64,000 nt of DNA. It comes from UBA7703 sp963667195. GTDB taxonomy: Bacteria > Bacillota > Clostridia > Christensenellales > CAG-138. The position numbers and the translations under genes were made by a program. The notes beneath the pieces were generated by a model. It ran no database searches and had not been told where the DNA came from. It saw nothing but the letters and a program-made list of their open reading frames with translations. The DNA is taken from contig OY762962.1 in the NCBI GenBank assembly GCA_963667195.1, forward strand, positions 1-64,000, given 5' to 3'. Shown in pieces: positions 16,785 through 25,863 of the stretch. Positions within the stretch are counted from its first letter, which is position 1; each line of letters starts with the position of its first letter.

Positions 16785-19700
16785 TTAGCTTGCCTGTTCC
16801 GGAGCTGTTGTGATTCCGTCCTCGCCGAAGCGCGCGGAGACCACCTTGCTCACGCCCTTTTCCTCCATCGAAACACCGTAGAGCGTGTCGCAGACCTCCA
16901 TGCTCCCTTTGCGGTGCGTGATGAGGATGAACTGCGTCCCGTCGGAGTAGCGCTTGACATAGTCCGCAAAGCGGGAAACGTTCGCCTCGTCCAGCGCGGA
17001 CTCGATCTCGTCGAGCATGCAGAACGCGGGCGGCTTGAGCTTGAGCATTGCAAACAGGAGCGCGATGGCGGTCAGTGTACGCTCTCCGCCGGAGAGCAGC
17101 GACAGGAGCTGTAGTTTCTTTCCCGGCGGCTGCGCGATGATGTCGATATCGCAGCCCAGCACGTCGTTCTTGTCCGCGAGGCGCAGCTCCGCCTGTCCGC
17201 CGCCGAACAGCTCGGCAAACGTGGACGAGAAGTTCTGCTGAATCAGCTCAAACTGTTTGAGGAACACCGTCTCCATCGTCTGCGTGAGCTCCACAATCAG
17301 CGTCTCCAGGTCTCGCTTGGCATTGTGGAGGTCGTCGCACTGGGTTGCGAGCTCGCTGTGCCGCTCGAACACGGTCTTGTATTCCTCGATGGAACCGAGG
17401 TTGATATCCCCGAGCCCCTTGATCTCCTGCTTGATCTCGCTCACGCGCGCGTTGCTGGAGCCAACCGCAATCTCGCGTTTGAGTGCCAGCGCGTTTTCGT
17501 AGGTAAGGTCGTATTCGTTCCAGATGTGATCCTGCATGGAACCGAGTTCCATCTCAAGCTTGCTCTGGCTCATCTCCTGCTTGTGGATGCGCTCCGCGAG
17601 GTCGCGGGTGTTCGTGAGCAGTTCCTCGCGCCGCGCGCGCTGCTCATAGAGCGAGGCGGAGAGCGTTGCCCGCTCCTCCTCCAGCCGCTTTTGCGCTTCT
17701 TTTTCGGCGGCGGTGACCGCGCTGTCGCTTTCGATCTGCGAACGCATGCCCTCTAGCTCCGCTTCGATCGCGGAAATAGTCGCCGCATTCTCCTCCGCCT
17801 CGTGTTCCAGCGCGGAGAGGCGAAGCGTCAGCTCGCGGTGCTCGGCAACAAGGCGCTTCTGCTCGGCATAGACCGCGTCGCGCTCCTTGCTGAGCGCCAT
17901 ACGACGCACCTTCTGCTCCGTGAGCTCGCCCGCGACGAAATCGCGGCTTTTGCGCAGCTCATATAGCTCGCCCTGTGCGCGCGCGACATCCTCGCGCGTG
18001 CTGGCGTTGCCCTGCTCGATGTCGGTCTGCTGCTCGCCCGCGTTCGCGCACTCCCGCTCCACCTCCGCGAGGTTTTCGGTGAGCTGGACTCTCTCGTCCG
18101 CCAGCGACTGCTCGGATTGCTCGCTGTTCTCCACATCCCTGCGGATCATGTCCAGTTGCTCCGCCTGCTTTGCCGCCGCGATTTCGCAGGCATGCACCGC
18201 GTCGCGGAAGGAGTCCACCTGGATGTCGCAGCGGAACACATCCTGCTCGCCTTTGCGAAGAGCCGTCTTCTTTTCTTCCAGCGCCGCGTCTGCCTTCTTG
18301 AGCTTTTCACGAAGCTCCACTAGCTCGCGTTCGCGGCTGAGGAGATTGAACGTCTGCTTTTGCAGACTGCCACCGCTCATCGACCCGCCGGTGCTGATGA
18401 TATCGCCTTCCAGCGTCGCGATATGGAACGCGCCGCGCGTGCGGTTCTTCAGCGCAATGCCCGCGTCGAGGTTTTTCACGATGATCGTGCGGCAAAGGAG
18501 GTAATCCATGACTCCGCGCACGTTGTCGTCGCACTCGACGAGCTCGTTGGCAACCCCGATGCAACCGGGCACATCCAGAAGCGCCCGCTCCTCGCGCGTG
18601 ATGCGCGTGGGATTGAGCAGCGCCATCGGCAGCAGCGTCGCCCTGCCGTAATCCTTGGCGCGGAGGTATTCGATGACGTATTTCGCGTCCTCGGCGGTCG
18701 GGGTCACGATGTTTTGCAGCGTGCCGCCCAGCGCCATGGTCACGGCAATTTCGTATTCTTTCGGCACGCGCAGCAGCTCCGCCACCACGCCGACGATGGC
18801 GCGGCCGAGCTTGGGATCGTTCGGCGCGTCCTTGAGGATGTTCTTCACGCTCGCGTAATAGCCTTCGCGGGAGCGCTGCATCTCGTCCAGCACCCTAAGC
18901 CGCGACTGGATCGACGAAATTCCCTGCTCGTCGCGCGAGATCTCCTCGCGAAGAGCGGTGAACGCGTCCAGCGTCTTTCTGCGGTTCTCCACCGAGCCGT
19001 CGAGGTCTCGCTTGGCCTGCTCCAGCCGCTCGGCTTCCGCGGCATGCTGTTCCTTTGCCTGCTCCAGCTCCTCGCGCAGGCGCGCGGTATCGTCCGCGCG
19101 GCGCTGTGCCTCGGCTTCGATGGCGGCGAGCCGCTCGCCGATAGAGCTCTTCATCGCGTCGAATCTTGCCGCGCTGGATTTAAAATCGGACGCGCGATTC
19201 ATCGCCTCGATGATGCTGTTCTTCATCTCATCGAGCGCTTCTTCCCGCGCTGCGATATCCGCGTCGATTGCGGAGAGCCGCGCTTCCGCGGCCTCCATCT
19301 CTTTTTCCAGCAGCGAGAGCGCCGCCTGGCCGGATTCATCCGCCTGAAGCCCGGCAATCACGCCGCCGAGTTCTTCGAGACGTGCTTTGCTTTGTTCGCG
19401 TTCCTGCTCGATGCGCTTCTTGGTGGCAGTCGCGTTCTCGCGCCGTTCCGCGAGCACATGGCTCGTGCCAACGCGTGTCTCCGCCTCCGAAACCAAGCCT
19501 ACGAGCTTGTTTTGCTGCTGGCTTAATGCGCTGTCGAGCACTTTGAGCTGCTCTTCCAGCCCGGCGACCATGGATAGAAGTGCGGTCTCACCGCTCTCGG
19601 CGAGCTCCCGCTCCTCGTTCATCTGGCGCATGGTCTCCTGAATTTGAATCAGCTTTTCGTGTACGCGGTCGTACTGGTACAAAAACAGGTTGACTTCCAG

Positions 19701-20372
19701 ATCCTTGAGTTCATCCCGCAGGCGCAGGTACGCGCGCGCGGACGCACTCTGCTGTTCCAGCGGAGCAAGCCGGTCTGCCAGTTCCTTTAAAATATCCTCG
19801 ATGCGTTCGAGGTTTTTTTCCGTGTTGTTGAGCTTTCGCTCCGCGTCTTCCTTGCGCACGCGGTAGCGCATCACGCCCGCCGCTTCCTCAAAGGCAGCTC
19901 TGCGGTCTCCGCTCTTGTTGGCGAGAATCTCCTCCACCTTGCCCTGACTGATGATGGAGTAGCCATCCTTGCCGATGCCGGTATCACAAAAGAGGTCCGA
20001 GATGTCGCGCAGGCGGCAGTTGTTGCGGTTGATGCAATATTCGCTCTCGCCAGAGCGGTAGACGCGGCGCGTGATCGCGACCTCGCTAAACGGTACCTTG
20101 AGGAGCCCGTCGCTGTTGTCAAACGTCAGCGTGACTTCGCTGTAGGCAAGCGCTTTTCTCAGCTGCGTGCCGTTGAAGATGACGTCTTCCATCTTCGCGC
20201 CGCGGAGGGCTTTCGCGCTCTGCTCGCCGAGCACCCAGCGCACGGCGTCCGAGATGTTGCTCTTTCCGCTGCCGTTCGGGCCAATGATGGCGGTCACGCC
20301 CGTGCCGAACCGGATTTCGGTTTTGCGCGCGAAGGATTTAAAGCCGTTGAGTTCGAGTTTCGTCAGCCTCAT
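16785..20372 (-). CDS. smc: chromosome partition protein SMC
   Basis: 1195-residue SMC ATPase, core of the condensin that extrudes DNA loops and organises replicated origins. The N-terminal head has Walker A GPNGSGKSNISDAVRW; long coiled coils flank a hinge at about residues 510-640 containing the usual glycines; the C-terminal head has signature LSGGERTLTAIALLF and Walker B CMLDEIESALDEANV. The start overlaps the rnc stop by 4 nt (ATGA). Length and architecture are normal. Confidence 0.98.
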   Translation of the reverse strand: MRLTKLELNGFKSFARKTEIRFGTGVTAIIGPNGSGKSNISDAVRWVLGEQSAKALRGAKMEDVIFNGTQLRKALAYSEVTLTFDNSDGLLKVPFSEVAITRRVYRSGESEYCINRNNCRLRDISDLFCDTGIGKDGYSIISQGKVEEILANKSGDRRAAFEEAAGVMRYRVRKEDAERKLNNTEKNLERIEDILKELADRLAPLEQQSASARAYLRLRDELKDLEVNLFLYQYDRVHEKLIQIQETMRQMNEERELAESGETALLSMVAGLEEQLKVLDSALSQQQNKLVGLVSEAETRVGTSHVLAERRENATATKKRIEQEREQSKARLEELGGVIAGLQADESGQAALSLLEKEMEAAEARLSAIDADIAAREEALDEMKNSIIEAMNRASDFKSSAARFDAMKSSIGERLAAIEAEAQRRADDTARLREELEQAKEQHAAEAERLEQAKRDLDGSVENRRKTLDAFTALREEISRDEQGISSIQSRLRVLDEMQRSREGYYASVKNILKDAPNDPKLGRAIVGVVAELLRVPKEYEIAVTMALGGTLQNIVTPTAEDAKYVIEYLRAKDYGRATLLPMALLNPTRITREERALLDVPGCIGVANELVECDDNVRGVMDYLLCRTIIVKNLDAGIALKNRTRGAFHIATLEGDIISTGGSMSGGSLQKQTFNLLSRERELVELREKLKKADAALEEKKTALRKGEQDVFRCDIQVDSFRDAVHACEIAAAKQAEQLDMIRRDVENSEQSEQSLADERVQLTENLAEVERECANAGEQQTDIEQGNASTREDVARAQGELYELRKSRDFVAGELTEQKVRRMALSKERDAVYAEQKRLVAEHRELTLRLSALEHEAEENAATISAIEAELEGMRSQIESDSAVTAAEKEAQKRLEEERATLSASLYEQRARREELLTNTRDLAERIHKQEMSQSKLEMELGSMQDHIWNEYDLTYENALALKREIAVGSSNARVSEIKQEIKGLGDINLGSIEEYKTVFERHSELATQCDDLHNAKRDLETLIVELTQTMETVFLKQFELIQQNFSSTFAELFGGGQAELRLADKNDVLGCDIDIIAQPPGKKLQLLSLLSGGERTLTAIALLFAMLKLKPPAFCMLDEIESALDEANVSRFADYVKRYSDGTQFILITHRKGSMEVCDTLYGVSMEEKGVSKVVSARFGEDGITTAPEQAS

Positions 20373-21082
20373 GCTTCATCCTCCAGTACGCCGAGGCGAA
20401 TCAGGGCGGCTTTTGCCGCCTCCTGTCCCGCGCTCTGTTTGTTGAGCCCCGTGCCTTCGCCAATCGCCTCGCCGGAGAGGCGCACGCAGATGGTGAAGCG
20501 CTTCTGGTGCTCCGGGCCTGCTTCGTCCATACATTCGTATTCGAGGTTGCCGATATGACCCTTTTGCACATGCTCCTGCAATCGGGTCTTATAATCCTTG
20601 TCCATTTCGTCCACGCGCGCTTCTTCCAGCAGGCGAATCACCCGCTCCAGAATCACGCGTCTCGCGTCTTCAAGCCCGCCGTCGAGGTAGATTGCGCCGA
20701 GAACCGCCTCCAGCGCGTCGGAAACGATGCTGGGTTTGCTGCGTCCTCCGGTGAGCTCCTCGCCGTTGCCGAGGCGAAGATGCGCGGGAATGCCGAGCGC
20801 CGTCGCCGCGCTAAAGAGCGCGTGCTCGCAAACAAGCCGCGCGCGGTGGCGCGTCATCGCGCCCTCCTGCAGCTGCGGCTGCTGCCGATACAAGTGCTCG
20901 CTGACGCAGAGCTCCAGCACCGCGTCGCCAAGGAACTCAAGGCGTTCGTTGTGCGTTTGCCGCTTTCCGTCCCCCTTGACAAACGAGGTGTGCGTCAGCG
21001 CCGTTTCCAGCAGGGAACGGTCGTGAAACGTATACTCAAGGGTTTCTTCCAGCGTGGAAAGCTGGTTTTGCTGTTGCGTCAT
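20369..21082 (-). CDS. rnc: ribonuclease III
   Basis: 237 residues; cleaves double-stranded RNA in rRNA processing. The catalytic signature NERLEFLGDAVLEL is at about residues 40-55, the second acidic cluster is in SDALEAVLGAIYLD, and a double-stranded-RNA-binding domain occupies the last ~75 residues. It overlaps smc by 4 nt. Unlike most Firmicutes, a 328-bp region carrying a terminator separates it from acpP. Confidence 0.97.
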   Translation of the reverse strand: MTQQQNQLSTLEETLEYTFHDRSLLETALTHTSFVKGDGKRQTHNERLEFLGDAVLELCVSEHLYRQQPQLQEGAMTRHRARLVCEHALFSAATALGIPAHLRLGNGEELTGGRSKPSIVSDALEAVLGAIYLDGGLEDARRVILERVIRLLEEARVDEMDKDYKTRLQEHVQKGHIGNLEYECMDEAGPEHQKRFTICVRLSGEAIGEGTGLNKQSAGQEAAKAALIRLGVLEDEA

Positions 21083-21134
21083 CCGGTCTTCCTTTGAGCG
21101 ATTTGTTTTGTAATTGTTGCTATATCGGTATTAT

Positions 21135-21295
21135 AGAGTGCGTTTCTAAAATGCGGCGTGTGCAGGTCGAGTGAATTTTTTGCCAATTTGAGGAACAAAA
21201 CCGATGGAATAGCAGCGCTATTCCAAGGTTGCAGTGACGAAAAAGCGGTGAAAAAGGCACCGACCTGTGCCGCCGTGCTTTTAGAAACACACTCT
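21135..21295. repeat. MITE-like long imperfect inverted repeat
   Basis: Terminal inverted repeats AGAGTGCGTTTCTAAAA (21135-21151) and its complement at 21279-21295 match at 16 of 17 positions. Inside, CAGGTCG (21163-21169) pairs with CGACCTG (21261-21267) and GGCG (21155-21158) with CGCC (21271-21274). The centre is a perfect 9-bp hairpin (TGGAATAGC/GCTATTCCA, 21205-21225). The whole 161 bp can fold on itself, has no credible ORF and lies between rnc and the acpP terminator. No clear target-site duplication was seen. Confidence 0.7.
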
Positions 21296-21351
21296 GGTCA
21301 GATTTCGTGAAAAAACAAGCGCGGCGCGGGACTTTCCGCAAAACGCTTTAC

Positions 21352-21390
21352 AAAAAAACCCGCACCCTCTCGCAGTCTTCGGATGCGGGT
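21352..21390 (-). terminator. acpP terminator
   Basis: ACCCGCA/TGCGGGT stem with a loop of about 20 nt that may pair further (CTTCGGAT-type bases), followed on the minus strand by TTTTTTT. It lies 20 bp after the acpP stop. Confidence 0.85.
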
Positions 21391-21410
21391 AAATGATCGA
21401 ATGTAGTTGC

Positions 21411-21635
21411 TTACTTCTTGTCGAGGTAGCCAACGATGTCGGCAACCGTCTGTACCTTGGGGAGTTCCTCGTCCGGAATCTCGATGTTGAATTCCTGCTC
21501 AAGGTCCATGATGAGTTCCACGATGTCCAGCGAGTCGGCTTTGAGGTCGTCGATGAGGCGGCTCGTCATGGTGATGGTGCTGGCGTCGATGTCCAGTTGC
21601 TTTGCGATAATATCTCTAACTTTCTCAAAAAACAT
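21411..21635 (-). CDS. acpP: acyl carrier protein
   Basis: 74 residues; carries growing fatty acyl chains on a 4'-phosphopantetheine attached to the serine of DSLDIVELIMDLE. The strongly acidic composition and four-helix length are normal. The ATG at 21635 (MFFEKVRDIIA) has GGAG 8 nt upstream; a TTG two codons earlier is less likely. It has its own promoter and terminator, which suits a highly expressed gene. Confidence 0.96.
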   Translation of the reverse strand: MFFEKVRDIIAKQLDIDASTITMTSRLIDDLKADSLDIVELIMDLEQEFNIEIPDEELPKVQTVADIVGYLDKK

Positions 21636-21685
21636 GTTCAAAACTCCTTTTCAACGCGTTTTTTCACGCATCTCATTCGCGTAGT

Positions 21686-21714
21686 ATTCTATATGACCCG
21701 TGGCAATCTGTCAA
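21686..21714 (-). promoter_or_regulatory. acpP promoter
   Basis: TTGACA (21709-21714), 17-bp spacer, TAGAAT (21686-21691) on the minus strand, about 50 nt before the acpP ATG and just after the plsX stop. Confidence 0.85.
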
Positions 21715-21734
21715 TCCTTAAGGCAATCTGGCGG

Positions 21735-22742
21735 TTATTCCGGCAAGTTGAGCTGCGCGATTTCCTCGCCGAGCAGGCGCGTCACGTCCGAAGACACGAG
21801 CTTCACACCCTGTAGTATCGCGGAGCGGAACGACTTGCCGTTGGAGCTTCCATGCGCCTTGATCACGCCGCCGTTGACGCCGAGCAGCGGAGCGCCGCCG
21901 TATTCGGTATAGTCGAGCTTCTTTTTGAGCATCTTGAACGCGGGCTTGCAGATCGCGGCTCCGATCTTGGTGCGAAGGCTCGACATCAGTGCCTGTTTCA
22001 GCAGGTCCATGATCAGCCCCGCAGCGCCTTCCGTACCCTTGAGCACGATATTGCCGTCAAAACCGTCGCATACCACCACGTCGAAGTCGCCGCCGAGCAC
22101 ATCGCGCCCTTCGCAGTTTCCGGTGAAGTGCACGGGAGCCGTCTTGAGCAGCTGGTGCGTTTCTTTCGTCAGCTCGTTGCCCTTTTCTTCCTCCGCGCCG
22201 TTGTTGAGGAGGCCGACGCGGGGTTCTTTGACGCCGACGACGCTCTTCATGTAAGCGGAGCCCATCAGCGCAAACTGCACGAGATAATCGCTCTTGCAGT
22301 CGGTGTTTGCGCCGCAGTCAAGGAGCAGCACGCAGGAGTCCGGCGTGGGCATCATCGTCGCAAGCGCGGGACGCTTCACGCCCTTGAGCCGCTTGATGAT
22401 CAACGTGGCACCCGTGAGCAGCGCGCCCGTGCTTCCCGCGGAGAGCACGCAGTCCGCCTCGCCGGTGGCGACGGCTTCCACCGCGCGCACCATCGAGGAA
22501 TCCTTCTTTTTGCGGATCGCGAGCGTCGGCTGTTCGTCGCAGCCGATCACCTCCGTGGTGTGGACAATGGACACGCGGGGATCGTTTACCCCGAGCGCGG
22601 AAAGTCCCTCTTTGATGATCGTCTCGTCGCCGTAGAGCGCGAGCTGAACATCCGGCTTGAGTTCCGGCAATACGAGCTTGACCCCTTCAAACACCGCTTG
22701 CGGTGCGTGGTCTCCTCCCATTGCGTCAATGGCAATTCTCAT
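21735..22742 (-). CDS. plsX: phosphate acyltransferase PlsX
   Basis: 335 residues; converts acyl-ACP to acyl-phosphate, the first step of the PlsX/PlsY phosphatidic-acid route. It starts with the family motif RIAIDAMGGDHAP and has ALVLLDCGAN-type and GFDGNIVLKGTEG motifs. The ATG at 22742 is preceded by GGGAGAAG; the open frame to 22775 is not conserved. fabD and fabG, often found between plsX and acpP, are absent here. Confidence 0.96.
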   Translation of the reverse strand: MRIAIDAMGGDHAPQAVFEGVKLVLPELKPDVQLALYGDETIIKEGLSALGVNDPRVSIVHTTEVIGCDEQPTLAIRKKKDSSMVRAVEAVATGEADCVLSAGSTGALLTGATLIIKRLKGVKRPALATMMPTPDSCVLLLDCGANTDCKSDYLVQFALMGSAYMKSVVGVKEPRVGLLNNGAEEEKGNELTKETHQLLKTAPVHFTGNCEGRDVLGGDFDVVVCDGFDGNIVLKGTEGAAGLIMDLLKQALMSSLRTKIGAAICKPAFKMLKKKLDYTEYGGAPLLGVNGGVIKAHGSSNGKSFRSAILQGVKLVSSDVTRLLGEEIAQLNLPE

Positions 22743-22874
22743 GGTCTGTCTTCTCCCAATTCCGCGGCAGCACATTGCCGCAATCCCAATCCAGTGTTTT
22801 TTTGCCGCAGAGAAGCGAGAATAAGTCCGAATGAATTGGTTTATTCTTCTCCCGGCAACGACGTATATTTCAAT

Positions 22875-22903
22875 ATTATACGGGACATGCAGCCATTTCG
22901 CAA
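22875..22903 (-). promoter_or_regulatory. plsX promoter
   Basis: TTGCGA (22898-22903), 17-bp spacer, TATAAT (22875-22880) on the minus strand. No FapR-type palindrome was recognised beside it. Confidence 0.75.
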
Positions 22904-22951
22904 CGAAAACAGGTGTTTTGCGGGTTGACTACGTTGCGAGCCACTCGTAAG

Positions 22952-22991
22952 CAAAAAAGACCTTTTATGCCGAAACGGCACAAAAAGTCTC
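22952..22991 (-). terminator. rpmF terminator
   Basis: Long stem: AGACTTTTTGTGCCG pairs with CGGCATAAAAGGTCT around a short TTT-containing loop, followed by TTTTTT on the minus strand. Confidence 0.85.
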
Positions 22992-23048
22992 TTTGCGTTT
23001 GCAATCTTGCTGTCGAAGGGTTCGACATATGTTCGAAGGATTGGATGA

Positions 23049-23249
23049 TCAGGCGTTCTTTTTTTCCTTCTGATCCATGTCGACGACCAGCTTGCCGTCG
23101 TAATACCCGCACGTCTTGCATACCGTGTGGGACGGTACAAGCGAGTGGCACTGCGGGCACTCGCCCAGCTGCACTTCCGCTACTTTGAAGTTAGCCGCTC
23201 TGCGCGAATCACGCCTTGCCTTGGACGTTTTTCTCTTGGGTACTGCCAT
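23049..23249 (-). CDS. rpmF: 50S ribosomal protein L32
   Basis: 66 residues starting MAVPKRKTSKARRDSRRA, the L32 signature. It has a zinc-ribbon pair C-x2-C (CPQC) and C-x2-C (CKTC), so this is the zinc-binding C+ form. It lies 47 nt after yceD, the usual L32 partner, and ends at a strong terminator. Confidence 0.97.
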   Translation of the reverse strand: MAVPKRKTSKARRDSRRAANFKVAEVQLGECPQCHSLVPSHTVCKTCGYYDGKLVVDMDQKEKKNA

Positions 23250-23296
23250 GATAATCCCTCCTATTCTTCATCTGATAGCACTTCGGGCCAGTCGCC

Positions 23297-23758
23297 CTAG
23301 GCTTCCTCTGTGGTGCAATCGCAGTTGGTCGTGTTTCGGTCCGCGCCGCAGACGGGGCATAAGCCCTTGCAATCCGCCCGGCAGATGCTCGCGATAGGAA
23401 ACTCTAGTAAGAGATTGTCCATCACGGCTTTGTCGAGTAAAAGCTCGTCTCCTGAATACGGATAGTTCTCGTCGTCGGCCGCCTCGTCTTCTCCTTTTAC
23501 AAATCGCTCCGAAAAGGAAAACGCGATGCGCTCGACAAACGGTTTTGTGCATCTGGCGCATGTGCTGTTGATCAAGGCTGTCGCCTTGCCTTCAACCGTA
23601 AACGCCTTGCCGTCATAGACATACGTTCCGCTGACCGAGACCGGCTCCGCGAACGAAATCGTCCGCTCACCAAACGCCTGATCGGTAAACTGTTCCGCCG
23701 CTTCATAGGAAAACGGCTCACCCGTCTGCCGGATGGCATTCGCTACTCGAATCCGCAT
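23297..23758 (-). CDS. yceD: YceD/DUF177 family protein
   Basis: 153 residues of the DUF177 family, implicated in 23S rRNA accumulation in bacteria and plants. Cysteine pairs appear in TCARC and near the C-terminus (ICRADCKGLCPVC), suggesting metal binding. The ATG at 23758 (MRIRVANAIRQ) is preferred over the open frame to 23818. It is the first gene of the yceD-rpmF unit and follows a near-consensus promoter. Confidence 0.9.
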   Translation of the reverse strand: MRIRVANAIRQTGEPFSYEAAEQFTDQAFGERTISFAEPVSVSGTYVYDGKAFTVEGKATALINSTCARCTKPFVERIAFSFSERFVKGEDEAADDENYPYSGDELLLDKAVMDNLLLEFPIASICRADCKGLCPVCGADRNTTNCDCTTEEA

Positions 23759-23849
23759 GATCTCCACCGCCTTTACCGCCGAGGAAATCGGCGCGTATCT
23801 ACCTGCTAGCGCGCACAAAACTACCGCGCGTTTCCACGCAACCTTTAGT

Positions 23850-23878
23850 ATTGTATCGGTTCACAGGTGTTTTGTCAA
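23850..23878 (-). promoter_or_regulatory. sigma-A promoter for yceD-rpmF
   Basis: TTGACA (23873-23878), 17-bp spacer, TACAAT (23850-23855) on the minus strand, giving a leader of about 85 nt. Confidence 0.87.
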
Positions 23879-23884
23879 GAACCT

Positions 23885-23904
23885 AGCGCGCTTGCCCGCG
23901 CGCT
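23885..23904. terminator. GC hairpin between ygiQ and yceD promoter (weak terminator)
   Basis: AGCGCGC/GCGCGCT, 7-bp stem with a 6-nt loop. The T run follows on the plus strand only, so as a terminator of ygiQ (minus) it would be weak. It sits just upstream of the yceD -35 box. Confidence 0.35.
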
Positions 23905-23936
23905 TTTTGTGCCGATTTCTGCGTGTTTTTTACGCG

Positions 23937-25862
23937 TCAGCCTCTGCCGCGCCGGGAGGAGCGTCCGCCGCCGCCTGCATTCTTTTTTCCGCCGCCATGC
24001 GAACTGTTTCCGCTGCGCGGCTGGGGCTTTCGATAAGCGCTCGCGCGCTGCTCGTCCGGAGACAGATAGTCCGGCGGCACGAGGCAATTTTTGCCGCTGC
24101 CGATGAGGTCTTCGCGGTCGGCGGAGCGCAGCGCCTTTCGAATCAGCGGCCAGTTTTTGCGGATATGGCACTGCAGCAGCGCGCGCTGCATCGCCTTTTC
24201 CTCGCGCGTGCGGGCAACGTAGACCGGCTGCATCGTCGCGGGATCAAGCCCCGTGAAATACATGCAGGTGGACGCGGTGCCGGGCGTGGGATAAAAGTCC
24301 TGCACCTGCTCCGGCCAATGCCCTGTGCCCTTGAGGTATTGCGCAAGCTCGATTGCGTCGTGAATGTTGCTGCCCGGATGCGAGCTGATCAGGTACGGCA
24401 CGAGATACTGCTTCATGCCGAGGCTCTTGTTGATCGCCTCATATTTCTGCACAAACCGTTCATAGACCGCGTGCGGTGGCTTGTTCATGTACTTCAGCAC
24501 CCGGTCGGAGACGTGCTCCGGCGCCACCTTGAGCTGGCCCGAGATGTGGTGCTCGATGAGTTCGCGCAGGAACGTATCGTCGCGATCCAGCATCGCGTAA
24601 TCGTAGCGCACGCCGCTGCGCACAAACACCTTCTTCACGCGCGGCAGCTCGCGGAGCTTTCGTAGCAGCGAAACATAGTCCTCTTCCGAGGTGTCGAGCT
24701 GTTTGCAGGGCGTAAAACCGATGCACTGGCGATCCGCGCATACCCCGCTTCTGAGCTGCTTTTCGCAGGCAGGATGCCGAAAGTTTGCGGTAGGTCCGCC
24801 TACATCGTGGATGTATCCTTTGAAATCCGGGTCCCATGTGAGCTTCTCCGCCTCGACCAGGATCGAAGCGTGGCTTCTGCCGGTCACGACGCGTCCCTGA
24901 TGGAACGTCAGCGCGCAGAAGTTGCAGTTGCCGAAGCAGCCGCGCGCGGAGGTCACGGAAAACGAAACTTCCTCCAGCGCCGGAATGTGTCCGCGATACA
25001 TCGGATGCGGCCTTCTTGTATATGGCAGCGCGTATACCTCGTCCAGCTCCTTGGTCGAGAGCGGACGGGCTGGCGGGTTGCAGAGCACAAAACCCTTTTC
25101 GTGCGGCTGAAGCAGACGCTTGCCGCGCACGGAATCCTGCTCCCTCGTCTGCGCGGCAAACGCCTCGCAGTATTTCTTCTTATCTGAGAGCACTTCCGTA
25201 TAGGACGGCAGCAGCACCACGCCGTTCGCGCCTTCGATGCTGCTTAAGCGCACACAGGTGCCGGGAATATCGGTGATCTCGCTCGCGGGCTTTCCCGCCT
25301 TGAGCTCGTCCGCAACCTGAACGATCGCGCGTTCGCCCATGCCATAGATGAGGATATCCGCGCAGGAATCGTAGAGGATGCTGTGGCGCACGCGGTTGTC
25401 CCAATAGTCGTAGTGCGCAAAGCGGCGGAGACTCGCTTCAATGCCGCCGATGATCGTAGGAACGTTTGAATACGCCTGCTTGCAGCGGTTCGCGTAAACA
25501 ATCGTCGCGCGATCCGGCCGCTTGCCGGCAACTCCACCCTCGGTGTACGCGTCGTTCGTTCTGCGCGAGCCGGAGACCGCATAGTGGTTGACCATGCTGT
25601 CGATGTTTCCGGAGGAAATCAGATACGCAAGCTTCGGTTTTCCGAGCACGCGGAACGGCTCTACGCCGTGCCAGTCCGGCTGCGCGATGATACCAACGGT
25701 ATAGCCGTGGCTTTCGAGCATGCGCGTGATGATGGCGGCGCCAAAGCTGGGATGGTCGATATACGCATCCCCGGAGACAAATACAAAATCAAGTTGGTCA
25801 ATGCCTCGCGCGCGCATCTCCTCGCGGCTGACGCACGGGAAGGCATTCTTCTGTTTGGCCAT
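23937..25862 (-). CDS. ygiQ: YgiQ family radical SAM protein
   Basis: 641-residue radical SAM enzyme of unknown reaction. The [4Fe-4S] motif C-x3-C-x2-C is in SARGCFGNCNFCAL at about residues 310-323; an N-terminal B12-binding-like region and the DUF3362 C-terminal region complete the family layout. The last ~30 residues form a Gly/Arg/Ser-rich basic tail not typical of the conserved core. The ATG lies 1 nt after the stop of the DivIVA-like gene, so they are probably cotranscribed. Confidence 0.92.
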   Translation of the reverse strand: MAKQKNAFPCVSREEMRARGIDQLDFVFVSGDAYIDHPSFGAAIITRMLESHGYTVGIIAQPDWHGVEPFRVLGKPKLAYLISSGNIDSMVNHYAVSGSRRTNDAYTEGGVAGKRPDRATIVYANRCKQAYSNVPTIIGGIEASLRRFAHYDYWDNRVRHSILYDSCADILIYGMGERAIVQVADELKAGKPASEITDIPGTCVRLSSIEGANGVVLLPSYTEVLSDKKKYCEAFAAQTREQDSVRGKRLLQPHEKGFVLCNPPARPLSTKELDEVYALPYTRRPHPMYRGHIPALEEVSFSVTSARGCFGNCNFCALTFHQGRVVTGRSHASILVEAEKLTWDPDFKGYIHDVGGPTANFRHPACEKQLRSGVCADRQCIGFTPCKQLDTSEEDYVSLLRKLRELPRVKKVFVRSGVRYDYAMLDRDDTFLRELIEHHISGQLKVAPEHVSDRVLKYMNKPPHAVYERFVQKYEAINKSLGMKQYLVPYLISSHPGSNIHDAIELAQYLKGTGHWPEQVQDFYPTPGTASTCMYFTGLDPATMQPVYVARTREEKAMQRALLQCHIRKNWPLIRKALRSADREDLIGSGKNCLVPPDYLSPDEQRASAYRKPQPRSGNSSHGGGKKNAGGGGRSSRRGRG

Positions 25863-25863
25863 G

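Larger units (their letters stand above)
22743..23048. other. intergenic region between rpmF and plsX
   Basis: 306 bp with the rpmF terminator (22952-22991) and the plsX promoter (22875-22903), leaving a leader of about 130 nt for plsX. No gene was seen. Confidence 0.6.

Noticed and set aside
21120..21341. Short open frame inside the foldback element
   Set aside because: It reads through the inverted repeat and has no protein-like features, so the structural explanation is better.
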